A stretch of 64,000 nucleotides of DNA, taken from assembly GCF_003732425.1 (NCBI RefSeq), contig NZ_MOBX01000003.1, forward strand, positions 62,001 to 126,000, read 5' to 3'. Position numbers and translations under genes: made by a program. A model generated the notes under the pieces. The model saw nothing but the letters and a program-made list of their open reading frames with translations, did not search any database and was not told the origin of the DNA. Numbering within the stretch: position 1 is the first letter of the stretch; every line of letters starts with the position of its first letter. Positions 1 to 11,688 of this stretch are shown here, in pieces. The stretch comes from Pseudomonas fluorescens (lineage in GTDB: Bacteria > Pseudomonadota > Gammaproteobacteria > Pseudomonadales > Pseudomonadaceae).

Positions 1-1883
1 GCGAAGTAGTAGAACGGACGGCCACGGGCCTGGCTGCGGTCGTAGTAGATTTTCGGGGTCTTGTAGAACCCGGTGCTCGACAGCGACACCTGATTGAAAT
101 ACGCCTGCTGGATCAGCGCTTCAAAGGTCAGGATGTGATCACGCACGCGCACGTGGCCGTTGTGGAATTCGACGTCTTCTTCAGTGACTTTGAAGTGACG
201 TGCAGCGAATTCGACCAGACGTTTCTTGATGATTTCTGCCGCGTTCTGCGCCGCTTTACCGTTCAGGTCAGCACCGCTGGACGCCGCCGTTGGCGAGGTG
301 TTTGGCACCTTGTCGGTGTTGGTCGCAGTGATCTGTACGCGATCCATTTCCACCTGGAACACTTCGGCCACGACCTGCGCGACTTTGGTGTTCAGGCCCT
401 GACCCATTTCGGTGCCGCCATGGTTCAGGTGAATGCTGCCGTCGGTATAGATGTGGATCAGCGCGCCGGCCTGATTCAAGAAGCTGGCGGTGAAGGAAAT
501 ACCGAATTTCACCGGGGTCAGCGCCAGGCCTTTTTTCAGGATCGGGCTGTTGGCGTTGTAGCGACGGATCGCTTCGCGACGCTCGTGGTACTGGCTGCTT
601 TCTTCCAGTTCGGCGGTCATCTCTTCGAGCATGTTGTGCTCGACGGTCTGGTAGTAATGGGTGACGTTGCGCTCGGTCTTGCCGTAGTAGTTGGCCTTGC
701 GCACCGCGAGTGGATCGAGGTTGAGGTGACGGGCAATCGCGTCCATCACTTCTTCGATCGCGACCATGCCTTGCGGGCCACCGAAACCACGGTAAGCGGT
801 GTTCGACGCGGTGTTGGTTTTGCAGCGGTGACCGTTGATGGTCGCATCGCCGAGGTAGTACGAGTTGTCCGAGTGGAACATCGCCCGGTCAACGATCGAC
901 GCGGACAAGTCCGGCGAGCAGCCGCAGTTGCCGGCCAGGTCCATGTTGATCCCGTGCAGACGCCCGGTGCTGTCGAAGCCGACGTCGTACTCGACGTAGA
1001 ACGGGTGCCGCTTGCCGGTCATCAGCATGTCTTCGACGCGCGGCAGACGCATCTTGGTCGGTTGGCCGGTGAGGTGCGCCACCACCGCGCACAGGCACGC
1101 CGGACTCGCAGCTTGAGTTTCCTTGCCACCGAAACCACCGCCCATGCGGCGCATGTCGACGACGATTTTGTTCATCGACACGTCGAGCACTTCCGCAACC
1201 AGTTTTTGCACTTCGGTCGGGTTTTGCGTCGAGCAGTAAACGATCATGCCGCCGTCTTCGGTCGGCATCACCGAGGAGATTTGCGTCTCCAGATAGAAGT
1301 GCTCCTGACCGCCGATGTGCAGCGTGCCCTGGATGCGGTGTTCAGCGGTCGCCAGAGCGGAAACCGAATCGCCGCGCTGGTGGGTGTGACTGTCGAGGAC
1401 GAAGTGGCGTTTGCGCAGGGCTTCGACCACGTCGAGTACAGGTTCGAGATCTTCGTATTCGATGATCGCCGCCATCGCTGCTTTGCGCGCGGTTTCCAGA
1501 TCTTTCGCGGCAACGGCGAGCACTGGCTGACCGACGAATTGCACGTCATCGATGGCCAGCAATGGGTCGCCCGGCAGCAACGGGCCGATGTCTTTCAGGC
1601 CCGGCACGTCTTCGTGAGTGATCGCGATGCGCACGCCTTCGAAGGCGTAGCACGGCGAGGTGTCGATACTGATGATTTTCGCGTGGGCGCGGTCCGACAG
1701 GCGTGCATACAGGTGCAGCTGATTCGGAAATTCCAGGCGATCATCGATGTACTGCGCTTCACCGGACACGTGCTTGGCGGCGCTGTCGTGCTTGACGCTG
1801 CGGCCGACGCCAGAGGTCAGATCCTTGGCGAACAGTTCAGCCAGTTCAGCCTGGGTTTTTTCTACGCCGTGATGGTTAGACAT
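1..1883 (-). CDS. xdhB: Xanthine dehydrogenase, molybdenum-binding large subunit (partial at left edge)
   Basis: Catalytic large subunit of xanthine dehydrogenase, which oxidises hypoxanthine and xanthine to urate in the cytoplasm using a molybdopterin cofactor. About 627 codons are present and the C-terminus lies beyond position 1. The start is the ATG at 1883 (MSNHHGVEKTQ), which overlaps the end of xdhA by 8 nt. The large-subunit motif MGGGFGGKE and the following Gln-rich stretch are visible, as are AYRGFGGPQG and the GTEMGQGLNTK segment typical of molybdenum hydroxylases. The overlap with xdhA means translational coupling in one operon, probably followed by xdhC outside the window. I see no frame disruption in the visible part. 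Confidence 0.95.
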   Translation of the reverse strand, partial: MSNHHGVEKTQAELAELFAKDLTSGVGRSVKHDSAAKHVSGEAQYIDDRLEFPNQLHLYARLSDRAHAKIISIDTSPCYAFEGVRIAITHEDVPGLKDIGPLLPGDPLLAIDDVQFVGQPVLAVAAKDLETARKAAMAAIIEYEDLEPVLDVVEALRKRHFVLDSHTHQRGDSVSALATAEHRIQGTLHIGGQEHFYLETQISSVMPTEDGGMIVYCSTQNPTEVQKLVAEVLDVSMNKIVVDMRRMGGGFGGKETQAASPACLCAVVAHLTGQPTKMRLPRVEDMLMTGKRHPFYVEYDVGFDSTGRLHGINMDLAGNCGCSPDLSASIVDRAMFHSDNSYYLGDATINGHRCKTNTASNTAYRGFGGPQGMVAIEEVMDAIARHLNLDPLAVRKANYYGKTERNVTHYYQTVEHNMLEEMTAELEESSQYHERREAIRRYNANSPILKKGLALTPVKFGISFTASFLNQAGALIHIYTDGSIHLNHGGTEMGQGLNTKVAQVVAEVFQVEMDRVQITATNTDKVPNTSPTAASSGADLNGKAAQNAAEIIKKRLVEFAARHFKVTEEDVEFHNGHVRVRDHILTFEALIQQAYFNQVSLSSTGFYKTPKIYYDRSQARGRPFYYF

Positions 1884-3330
1884 AAGCGGTCACCCGAGTC
1901 TCGATGTGCGGTGTTTGCAGTTCGATGAAGTATTTGCGCAGCAGGTTCTGCGCGCTGAGCAGGCGATAGTCCTTGCTGGCGCGGAAGTCCGAGAGCGGCG
2001 TGAAGTCTTCGGCCAGCGCGGCGCAGGCGCGTTCGACCACGGCGTTGTTGAACGGCGCACCGATCAATGCAGCTTCACAGTTGGCAGCGCGTTTCGGAAT
2101 TGCTGCCATACCGCCGAAGGCCATGCGCGCATCGCTGATCACACCGTTTTCCACGCGCAGGTTGAACGCGGCGCAGACGGCGGAGATGTCGTCGTCCAGA
2201 CGCTTGGAGACTTTGTAGGCGCGGAACAACTGCTCGGCGCTGGCGCGCGGCACGATGATCTTCTCGATGAACTCACTTTCCTGACGGGCCGTGACTTTGT
2301 AATCGATGAAGTAATCCTCGAGGTTCAGGGTGCGACGGGTTTCACCTTTGCACAGCACGACCTGTGCGCCGAGGGCGATCAGCAGCGGTGGCGAGTCACC
2401 GATCGGCGAGGCGTTGCCGATGTTGCCACCGAGGGTGCCCTGATTGCGGATTTGCAGCGAGGCGAAGCGGTGCAGCAGTTCGCCGAAGTCGGGGTACTCG
2501 GCGTTTAACGCTTCGTAGCAGTCGGAGAGGGCGGTGGCGGCGCCGATTTCGATGCGGTCTTCGAAGGTTTCGATACGCTTCATTTCTGCGACGTTGCCGA
2601 CGTAGATCATCACCGGCAGGGTGCGGTGGAACTGGGTGACTTCCAGGGCCAGGTCGGTGCCGCCGGCGAGCAGGCGCGCTTGTGGATAAGCATCGTAGAG
2701 GTCGGCCAGATCGGCGACGGTCAGCGGCACCAGGCAGCGCTTGTCGCCGCTGTTGAGTTCGCCGATATCGGTCGGGGCGATGGCTTTGAGGCGTGCAATG
2801 GTGTCCGCTTCGCGGGCATCGAACTGATCCGGCTGTTTGCCGCAGCAGGATTGTTCGGCAGCGGCCAGAATCGGCCGGTAGCCGGTGCACCGGCAGAGGT
2901 TGCCGGCCAGCGCTTCGTGGGCCTTGGCCTGATCCGGTGCATCGCTGTTCTTTTGCAGGGCGAACAGCGACATGACGAAACCGGGGGTGCAAAAGCCGCA
3001 CTGCGAGCCGTGGCACTCGACCATGGCTTTCTGCACGCTGTGCAGTTCGCCTTGGTGTTTGAGGTCTTCGACGCTGATCAGTTGTTTGCCGTGCAGCGAC
3101 GAAACAAAGGTCAGGCACGAATTGAGGCTGCGATAGCGAATGTGCTCGCGACCGTCGTCATCCGTTTGCAACTCGCCGACCACCACGGTGCAGGCGCCGC
3201 AGTCACCGCTGGCGCAACCTTCTTTGGTGCCGGATTTACCGACGTGTTCACGCAGGTAATTGAGCACAGTCAGATTCGGGTCCAGGGCGTGCTCGCTACG
3301 GAGTTCCTGGTTAAGTAAAAACTGGATCAC
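1876..3330 (-). CDS. xdhA: Xanthine dehydrogenase small subunit (2Fe-2S and FAD)
   Basis: Electron-transfer subunit of xanthine dehydrogenase, 484 residues, carrying two [2Fe-2S] clusters and FAD. The N-terminal plant-type ferredoxin domain has CASGDCGAC. The second cluster domain shows CGFCTPGF followed by LCRCTGYRP. A flavin-binding domain with LLAGGTDLAL follows, then the CO-dehydrogenase-flavoprotein C-terminal domain (FGGMAAIPKRA). This order and length fit bacterial XdhA. It is the first gene of the xdhAB operon, translated divergently from the GntR regulator at 3599. Its promoter region carries two 14-bp TGAC-N6-GTCA dyads, so purine-linked repression is likely, though the effector is unknown. 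Confidence 0.96.
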   Translation of the reverse strand: MIQFLLNQELRSEHALDPNLTVLNYLREHVGKSGTKEGCASGDCGACTVVVGELQTDDDGREHIRYRSLNSCLTFVSSLHGKQLISVEDLKHQGELHSVQKAMVECHGSQCGFCTPGFVMSLFALQKNSDAPDQAKAHEALAGNLCRCTGYRPILAAAEQSCCGKQPDQFDAREADTIARLKAIAPTDIGELNSGDKRCLVPLTVADLADLYDAYPQARLLAGGTDLALEVTQFHRTLPVMIYVGNVAEMKRIETFEDRIEIGAATALSDCYEALNAEYPDFGELLHRFASLQIRNQGTLGGNIGNASPIGDSPPLLIALGAQVVLCKGETRRTLNLEDYFIDYKVTARQESEFIEKIIVPRASAEQLFRAYKVSKRLDDDISAVCAAFNLRVENGVISDARMAFGGMAAIPKRAANCEAALIGAPFNNAVVERACAALAEDFTPLSDFRASKDYRLLSAQNLLRKYFIELQTPHIETRVTAYV

Positions 3331-3375
3331 GGAAGGCCTCGCAGACTCATTATTGTTGTTAACCGACGTGAACCG

Positions 3376-3403
3376 AATTTAGCAGCTCTGACTTTTCGGT
3401 CAA
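3376..3403 (-). promoter_or_regulatory. Putative sigma-70 promoter of xdhA
   Basis: On the minus strand TTGACC (3403-3398) is followed after 16 nt by TAAATT (3381-3376), about 45 nt before the xdhA start codon. The -35 hexamer lies inside the first TGAC-N6-GTCA dyad, a typical repressor geometry. Inferred from sequence only. Confidence 0.45.
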
Positions 3404-3425
3404 TGGTTTTCTGACTTAAAGGTCA
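3389..3425. promoter_or_regulatory. Pair of TGAC-N6-GTCA dyads, candidate operator
   Basis: Two 14-bp inverted repeats, TGACTTTTCGGTCA at 3389-3402 and TGACTTAAAGGTCA at 3412-3425, sit 23 bp centre to centre, about two helical turns. They lie between the divergent xdhA and GntR-family genes and overlap the likely xdhA -35 hexamer. The GntR protein encoded at 3599 is the obvious candidate ligand, but this is inference. Confidence 0.55.
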
Positions 3426-3598
3426 AGAAAGTGCATTTCGTCGATCAACAACGTGTCTATTCAGTATTGACCCTCATTGGTCACCCCGCTTTTTTGCGGG
3501 ATTCGTGCCAAAAACCGCTGAGTGGGCACTCCGCCATGACCGTGCATTTGCGCTACACTGCGCCGCTTGTGCAGATCGATAGAGTTTGAAGGACAACC

Positions 3599-4258
3599 AT
3601 GACGTTCAAGGCGCCGGACAGCCTCGCCGAGCAAATCGCTCACCACCTCGCCGAACGCATCATTCGTGGCGAAATGAAGCCGGGAGAGCGCATCCAGGAA
3701 CAGAAGGTCACGCTGGCACTGAATGTCAGTCGCGGTTCGGTCCGCGAAGCCTTGCTGATCCTCGAACGCCGCCACCTGATCGCGATCCTGCCGCGCCGTG
3801 GCGCGCACGTCACCGAGTTGACGCCGCACAAGGTGCAGAGCCTGTGCACGCTGATGAGCGAGCTGTACATCCTGCTCGGCAATTCAGTGGCCAATGGCTG
3901 GCAAGTGCAGTCGGACATGGCGCCGTTCGTGCAGATCCAGCAGCGCCTGACCGCCAGCTACGAGCGTCAGGACATCCGCAGCTTCGTCGATGACAGCTTT
4001 GCCGTGATGCGCGCCGCCTATCCGTTCGCCAACAACCCGTACCTGCAAGAGACCGTCGAGAACCTGCAGCCGGCCATGAGCCGCGCCTACTTCCTCGCCC
4101 TCGAACAGCGCAAGGCGGAAATGAGCGAGTTCCTTGAACTGTTCGAACGCTTGCTCGCCGCCGTCCTGGCCCGTGATTTTCCGCAGATCCGCATCGTGCT
4201 GACGGCTTACGCCCAGCGCAGCAGCGATCTGGTGGTTTCCGCCCTGACGGTTGCCTAA
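3599..4258 (+). CDS. GntR-family transcriptional regulator (FadR/FCD-like subgroup)
   Basis: DNA-binding regulator of 219 residues. The N-terminal winged helix covers about residues 5-75 and shows the GntR pattern, with IIRGEMKPGERIQEQ before the recognition region VSRGSVREALLIL. The C-terminal all-helical effector domain (about 80-215) is of the FadR type, but I cannot name its ligand. The ATG at 3599 has a good AAGGA ribosome site about 8 nt upstream. It is divergent from xdhAB and ends 2 nt before the GTG of smc, so smc may be read from the same transcript. Position suggests it controls purine catabolism; this is inference. Confidence 0.88.
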   Translation: MTFKAPDSLAEQIAHHLAERIIRGEMKPGERIQEQKVTLALNVSRGSVREALLILERRHLIAILPRRGAHVTELTPHKVQSLCTLMSELYILLGNSVANGWQVQSDMAPFVQIQQRLTASYERQDIRSFVDDSFAVMRAAYPFANNPYLQETVENLQPAMSRAYFLALEQRKAEMSEFLELFERLLAAVLARDFPQIRIVLTAYAQRSSDLVVSALTVA

Positions 4259-4260
4259 GC

Positions 4261-7200
4261 GTGCGGCTCAAGTGCATCAAACTGGCGGGATTCAAATCCT
4301 TCGTCGACCCGACCACGGTGAACTTCCCCAGTAACATGGCGGCGGTCGTCGGGCCGAACGGTTGCGGCAAGTCGAACATCATCGACGCCGTACGCTGGGT
4401 GATGGGCGAAAGTTCGGCGAAGAACCTCCGTGGCGAGTCGATGACCGACGTCATCTTCAACGGCTCGACCAGCCGTAAACCGGTGAGTCAGGCCAGTATC
4501 GAGCTGGTGTTCGACAACTCAGACGGCACCTTGCTCGGCGAGTACGCGGCCTACGCGGAGATTTCCATCCGCCGTAAAGTCACCCGCGACAGCCAGACCA
4601 CGTACTACCTCAACGGCACCAAATGCCGTCGTCGTGACATCACCGATATTTTCCTCGGCACTGGCCTCGGCCCGCGCAGTTATTCGATCATCGAGCAGGG
4701 GATGATCTCCAAGCTGATCGAGTCCAAGCCCGAAGACCTGCGTAACTTCATCGAAGAAGCGGCGGGCATCTCCAAGTACAAGGAGCGCCGCCGCGAGACC
4801 GAAAACCGTATCCGCCGCACTCACGAAAACCTTGCCCGTCTGACTGACTTGCGCGAAGAGCTGGAGCGCCAACTCGAACGTCTGCACCGCCAGGCCGAAG
4901 CGGCGAAGAAGTATCAGGAGTTCAAAGCCGAGGAACGTCAGCTCAAGGCGCAACTGTCGGCCTTGCGCTGGCAGGATCTCAACGATCAGGTCGGCCAGCG
5001 CGAGTCGATTATCGGCACCCAGGAAATCAGTTTCGAAGCGCTGGTCGCCGAGCAGCGTAATGCCGATGCGGCCATCGAACGCTTGCGTGACGGTCACCAT
5101 GACCTGTCCGAACGCTTCAATCTGGTGCAAGGGCGCTTCTATTCGGTCGGCGGCGACATCGCCCGGGTCGAGCAGAGCATCCAGCACGGCCAGCAACGTC
5201 TGCGGCAGTTGCAGGACGACTTGAAAGAAGCCGAGCGCGCGCGTCTGGAAACCGAATCGCATCTGGGCCACGACCGCACGTTGCTGCTGACCCTCGGCGA
5301 AGAGCTGGACATGCTCACCCCCGAGCAGGAAGTCACCAGCGCCGCCGCCGAAGAGGCCGCGGCTGCACTGGAAGATTCCGAAAGCGTCATGCACGGCTGG
5401 CAGGAGCAGTGGGACGCCTTCAACCTGACCGCCGCCGAACCGCGTCGTCAGGCCGAAGTGCAGCAGTCGCGCATCCAGCAGCTGGAAACCAGCATGGAAC
5501 GCCTCGCTGATCGGCAAAAGCGTCTCGGCGAAGAGCGCGCGTTGCTCTCGGCTGACCCGGAAGATGCGGCGATCATGGAGCTCAATGAGCAGCTCGCCGA
5601 GTCCGAAGCGACCCTCGAAGATTTGCAGACCAGCGAAGAAGCGCAGGTCGAAAAGCTTGAACAACTGCGCCAGGAACTGCAGCAAGCGCTGACCGCGCAG
5701 CAACAGGCGCAGGGTGATTTGCAGCGCCTCAACGGTCGCCTGGCGTCCCTTGAAGCCTTGCAGCAAGCCGCGCTCGATCCGGGCACCGGCACCGCCGAAT
5801 GGCTGAAGGAACACAACCTCGCCGAGCGTCCGCGTCTGGCCGAAGGCCTGAAGGTCGAGGCCGGTTGGGAGCTGGCGGTGGAAACCGTGCTCGGTGCCGA
5901 TCTGCAGGCGGTGCTGGTCGACGATTTCAGCGGCTTCGATTTGTCCGGTTTTACTCAGGGCGATCTGCGCCTGCTCAGCCCGGCCAGCGATGGCGTGCGC
6001 GTCGCCGGCAGCTTGCTGGACAAGGTTGACGCACAGATCGATCTGTCGCCGTGGCTCGGTCAAGTCAAACCGGTCGACAGCCTCGAACAGGCCTTAGCCT
6101 TGCGCGGGCAATTGAGCGCCGGTGAGAGCCTGATCAGCCGTGACGGTTACTGGGTCGGCCGGCACTTCCTGCGCGTGCGTCGGGCCAGCGAAGCGGAGAG
6201 CGGCATGCTCGCCCGTGGCCAGGAAATCGAAGCGCTGCACCTCGAGCGCGAAGAGAAAGAAGCCACGGTCGAGGCCATGGAAACCCGTCTGCAAACCTTG
6301 CGCGCGCAACAGCGTCAGCAGGAAAACGGCCGCGAACATTTGCGCCGTTTGCTGCAAGACGAGGCGCGGCAGCAAGGTGAACTAAAAGCCCAGTTGTCCG
6401 CCGGCAAAGCCAAGGCCGAACAGCTGACTTTGCGTCGCACACGTCTCGATGAGGAACTGGTCGAACTCGGCGAACAACGCGAACTCGAGCACGAACAGAT
6501 CGGCGAAGCGCGCATGCAATTGCAGGAAGCGCTGGATGCCATGGCACTGGACACCGAACAGCGCGAGTTGCTGTTGGCCCAGCGCGACAGCCTGCGCGAA
6601 CGCCTCGACCGCGTGCGTCAGGAAGCGCGGCAGCACAAGGACCATGCGCATCAATTGGCCGTGCGTCTAGGCTCGTTGCGCGCGCAGCACGACTCCACGC
6701 GCCAGGCGCTGGAACGCCTGGAAATGCAGGCCGAGCGCCTGACCGAAAAGCGCGAACAGTTGAGTCTGAATCTGGAGGAGGGCGAGGCGCCGCTGGAAGA
6801 GCTGCGTCTGAAACTCGAAGAACTGCTCGATAAACGCATGACCGTCGACGAAGAGCTGAAGACTGCGCAGATCGCGCTGGAAGACGCTGACCGCGAACTG
6901 CGTGACGCGGAAAAGCGCCGGACTCAGGCCGAACAGCAGTCGCAACTGATTCGCGGCCAGCTCGAACAGCAGCGCATGGAATGGCAAGCCCTGACCGTGC
7001 GCCGCAAGGCTTTGCAGGATCAATTGCTCGAAGACGGCTACGATCTCAACGGCGTGCTCGCGACATTAACGGCGCAAGCCAGTGAACGCGAAGCCGAAGA
7101 AGAACTCGAACGCATCAACGCGCGGATTCAGCGCCTGGGCGCGATCAACCTCGCGGCCATCGACGAATACACGCAACAGTCCGAGCGTAAACGTTATCTG

Positions 7201-7749
7201 GACGCGCAAGACGCCGATCTGGTCGAAGCGCTGGAGACCCTGGAAAACGTCATTCGCAAGATCGACAAGGAAACCCGCAACCGCTTCAAAGATACCTTTG
7301 ATCAGATCAATGGCGGTTTACAGTCGCTTTTCCCGAAAGTTTTCGGTGGCGGGCGCGCGTATTTGGAACTGACGGGCGAAGATCTACTCGATACAGGGGT
7401 AACGATCATGGCGCAGCCGCCAGGGAAGAAGAACAGCACCATCCATTTGCTCTCCGGCGGGGAGAAAGCCCTGACCGCGCTGGCACTGGTTTTTGCCATC
7501 TTCAAATTGAACCCGGCGCCGTTCTGCATGCTCGATGAGGTTGACGCGCCACTGGATGACGCTAACGTTGGACGCTACGCACGCTTGGTCAAAGAGATGT
7601 CGCAGACCGTGCAGTTCATCTATATCACCCACAACAAGATCGCCATGGAAATGGCCGAGCAGTTGATGGGCGTAACGATGCATGAACCGGGTTGTTCGCG
7701 ACTGGTAGCCGTGGATGTCGAGGAGGCGATGGCGATGGTGGACGCCTGA
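4261..7749 (+). CDS. smc: Chromosome segregation protein SMC
   Basis: Structural-maintenance-of-chromosomes ATPase, 1162 residues, which with ScpA and ScpB compacts and organises the chromosome. The N-terminal Walker A GPNGCGKS is at residues 31-38. Two long coiled-coil arms rich in Glu, Gln, Arg and Leu flank a hinge at about residues 505-640. The C-terminal ABC signature LLSGGEKAL (about 1062-1070) is followed by Walker B with MLDEVDAPLDDANV (about 1090). Full length for the family. The start is a GTG only 2 nt after the stop of the GntR gene. zipA and ligA follow, an arrangement conserved in Pseudomonas. Confidence 0.97.
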   Translation: MRLKCIKLAGFKSFVDPTTVNFPSNMAAVVGPNGCGKSNIIDAVRWVMGESSAKNLRGESMTDVIFNGSTSRKPVSQASIELVFDNSDGTLLGEYAAYAEISIRRKVTRDSQTTYYLNGTKCRRRDITDIFLGTGLGPRSYSIIEQGMISKLIESKPEDLRNFIEEAAGISKYKERRRETENRIRRTHENLARLTDLREELERQLERLHRQAEAAKKYQEFKAEERQLKAQLSALRWQDLNDQVGQRESIIGTQEISFEALVAEQRNADAAIERLRDGHHDLSERFNLVQGRFYSVGGDIARVEQSIQHGQQRLRQLQDDLKEAERARLETESHLGHDRTLLLTLGEELDMLTPEQEVTSAAAEEAAAALEDSESVMHGWQEQWDAFNLTAAEPRRQAEVQQSRIQQLETSMERLADRQKRLGEERALLSADPEDAAIMELNEQLAESEATLEDLQTSEEAQVEKLEQLRQELQQALTAQQQAQGDLQRLNGRLASLEALQQAALDPGTGTAEWLKEHNLAERPRLAEGLKVEAGWELAVETVLGADLQAVLVDDFSGFDLSGFTQGDLRLLSPASDGVRVAGSLLDKVDAQIDLSPWLGQVKPVDSLEQALALRGQLSAGESLISRDGYWVGRHFLRVRRASEAESGMLARGQEIEALHLEREEKEATVEAMETRLQTLRAQQRQQENGREHLRRLLQDEARQQGELKAQLSAGKAKAEQLTLRRTRLDEELVELGEQRELEHEQIGEARMQLQEALDAMALDTEQRELLLAQRDSLRERLDRVRQEARQHKDHAHQLAVRLGSLRAQHDSTRQALERLEMQAERLTEKREQLSLNLEEGEAPLEELRLKLEELLDKRMTVDEELKTAQIALEDADRELRDAEKRRTQAEQQSQLIRGQLEQQRMEWQALTVRRKALQDQLLEDGYDLNGVLATLTAQASEREAEEELERINARIQRLGAINLAAIDEYTQQSERKRYLDAQDADLVEALETLENVIRKIDKETRNRFKDTFDQINGGLQSLFPKVFGGGRAYLELTGEDLLDTGVTIMAQPPGKKNSTIHLLSGGEKALTALALVFAIFKLNPAPFCMLDEVDAPLDDANVGRYARLVKEMSQTVQFIYITHNKIAMEMAEQLMGVTMHEPGCSRLVAVDVEEAMAMVDA

Positions 7750-8008
7750 GTCAGCGTGGTGTCGGAAAGGTAATTTGGTGTTGTAGGACTTTTTTACCGG
7801 GTTCGACTTGCTGGCCAATCGACATATTCGCGCAAGCCAATGAGACAGACGGTGTAAAGTTGTCTATGGTCGTGCTAGTTTAATGTCAATTTTTCGTATA
7901 CGTGGGCAAAACGCCTGTCAGAACATAGAGTTGGCGCCACGTTTTAAAGCGGTTTGCACAGTGTAAACCCCTTATTTTTCAGCATTTTTTATAGAGGCAC
8001 GGGATTAC

Positions 8009-8872
8009 ATGGAAATCGGTCTGCGCGAGTGGCTGATCGTCATCGGCATCATTGTGATAGCCGGTATTCTTTTCGATGGCTGGCGCCGTATGCGCGGCGG
8101 CAAGGGAAAACTGAAGTTCCGTCTTGACCGAAGTCTGTCCAACCTGCCGGACGAGGACACCAGCGCTGAGCTGTTGGGCCCGGCCCGTGTGCTGGACACC
8201 CACAAAGAGCCGCAACTGGACGAACACGATCTGCCGTCGGTGAGCATGCCGGCCCGCGAAGCACGCGAGCCTCGCGAATCCGGCTCGAAACGTGGCAAGC
8301 GTGGCAGCAATGGCCCGGCTCAGGGCGACCTGAACCTCGATCTGGATCTGGACGGCGGCCCGAGCTTCAGCAGCCGTGACGACGATTTCGTCGAAGACAG
8401 CAAGCCTGCGCCGGCAGTGGCCGACAAGGATCAGCCACAAGCCGAAGAAGTCCTGGTGATCAGCGTGATCTGCCGTGACGCCGCTGGCTTCAAAGGCCCG
8501 GCGCTGTTGCAGAACATTCTCGAAAGCGGTCTGCGTTTCGGCGAGATGGATATTTTCCACCGTCACGAAAGCATGGCCGGCAATGGTGAAGTGCTGTTCT
8601 CCATGGCCAATGCGGTCAAGCCGGGCATCTTCGATCTGGACGACATCGACCATTTCAGCACCCCGGCAGTGAGCTTCTTCCTCGGCCTGCCAGGCCCGCG
8701 TCATCCGAAGCAAGCCTTCGACGTGATGGTGGCCGCAGCTCGCAAGCTGTCGCAGGAGCTGAACGGCGAACTGAAAGATGACCAGCGCAGCGTCCTGACC
8801 GCGCAGACGATCGAGCACTACCGTCAGCGCATCGTTGAATTCGAGCGTCGCGCACTGACCCAGAAGCGCTAA
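8009..8872 (+). CDS. zipA: Cell division protein ZipA
   Basis: FtsZ-membrane tether of the divisome, 287 residues. The N-terminus has one membrane span (about residues 6-24, [15 protein letters not shown]) and almost no periplasmic part. A charged Pro/Asp-rich linker follows (about 30-145). The C-terminal globular ZipA domain (about 148-280) would bind the FtsZ tail. The ATG at 8009 follows a 259-bp gap after smc in which I see no gene. Conserved neighbour of ligA in gammaproteobacteria. A hairpin terminator at 9057 separates it from ligA. Confidence 0.96.
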   Translation: MEIGLREWLIVIGIIVIAGILFDGWRRMRGGKGKLKFRLDRSLSNLPDEDTSAELLGPARVLDTHKEPQLDEHDLPSVSMPAREAREPRESGSKRGKRGSNGPAQGDLNLDLDLDGGPSFSSRDDDFVEDSKPAPAVADKDQPQAEEVLVISVICRDAAGFKGPALLQNILESGLRFGEMDIFHRHESMAGNGEVLFSMANAVKPGIFDLDDIDHFSTPAVSFFLGLPGPRHPKQAFDVMVAAARKLSQELNGELKDDQRSVLTAQTIEHYRQRIVEFERRALTQKR

Positions 8873-8887
8873 GGCCAGAGCGCAGTT

Positions 8888-9019
8888 GTGGCGAGGGAGC
8901 TTGCTCCCGCTGGGCTGCGCAGCAGCCCTAATACCATCCACCGCGTTGCATCAGACACAACCCGGTTGCAGGATTTACGGCGGCTTAGCCACCGAGCGGG
9001 AGCAAGCTCCCTCGCCACA
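8888..9019. repeat. REPIN, class A (GTGGCGAGGGAGCTTGCTCC arms)
   Basis: Inverted pair of REP palindromes. The left arm starts GTGGCGAGGGAGCTTGCTCC and the right arm is its reverse complement ending CCCTCGCCAC. Each arm contains its own palindrome (GGGAGCTTGCTCCC). Same class as the elements at 11483, 19070, 25893 and 51274. Confidence 0.9.
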
Positions 9020-9056
9020 ATGTCCATAGCCTTGAGTTATTGTGATTTAGAAGATT

Positions 9057-11455
<2,399 letters not shown>

Positions 11456-11482
11456 CACCTTCTTTGCAGATACGATGCTTTT

Positions 11483-11596
11483 GTGGCGAGGGAGTTTGCT
11501 CCCGCTCGGCGACGCAGTCGTCGCAAAATCAGCGTGCTCGATATGCCTGGGTTTGGGGTTGCTTCGCAACCCGGCGGGAGCAAGCTCCCTCGCCAC
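11483..11596. repeat. REPIN, class A
   Basis: Inverted pair of class A REP arms downstream of ligA, GTGGCGAGGGAGTTTGCTCC at the left and GGGAGCAAGCTCCCTCGCCAC at the right. Confidence 0.9.
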
Positions 11597-11688
11597 ATCG
11601 GTAATGCCACTCAGAAGCTGCGCTGTATTCGGGAACGATGTTGTCTTGGGAATGATCTAGTCTTGGCAAGCCCCAGGGAGAGATCGCC

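Noticed and set aside
135-1928. 597-codon plus-strand frame
   Set aside because: Antisense of xdhB. Its His/Val/Arg-rich composition is typical of shadow frames in GC-rich DNA; the minus strand encodes a clear xanthine dehydrogenase.
3484-3501. CCCGC-TTTTTT-GCGGG hairpin as a terminator
   Set aside because: The T-run is in the loop rather than after the stem, and no gene ends nearby; it lies in the divergent promoter region.
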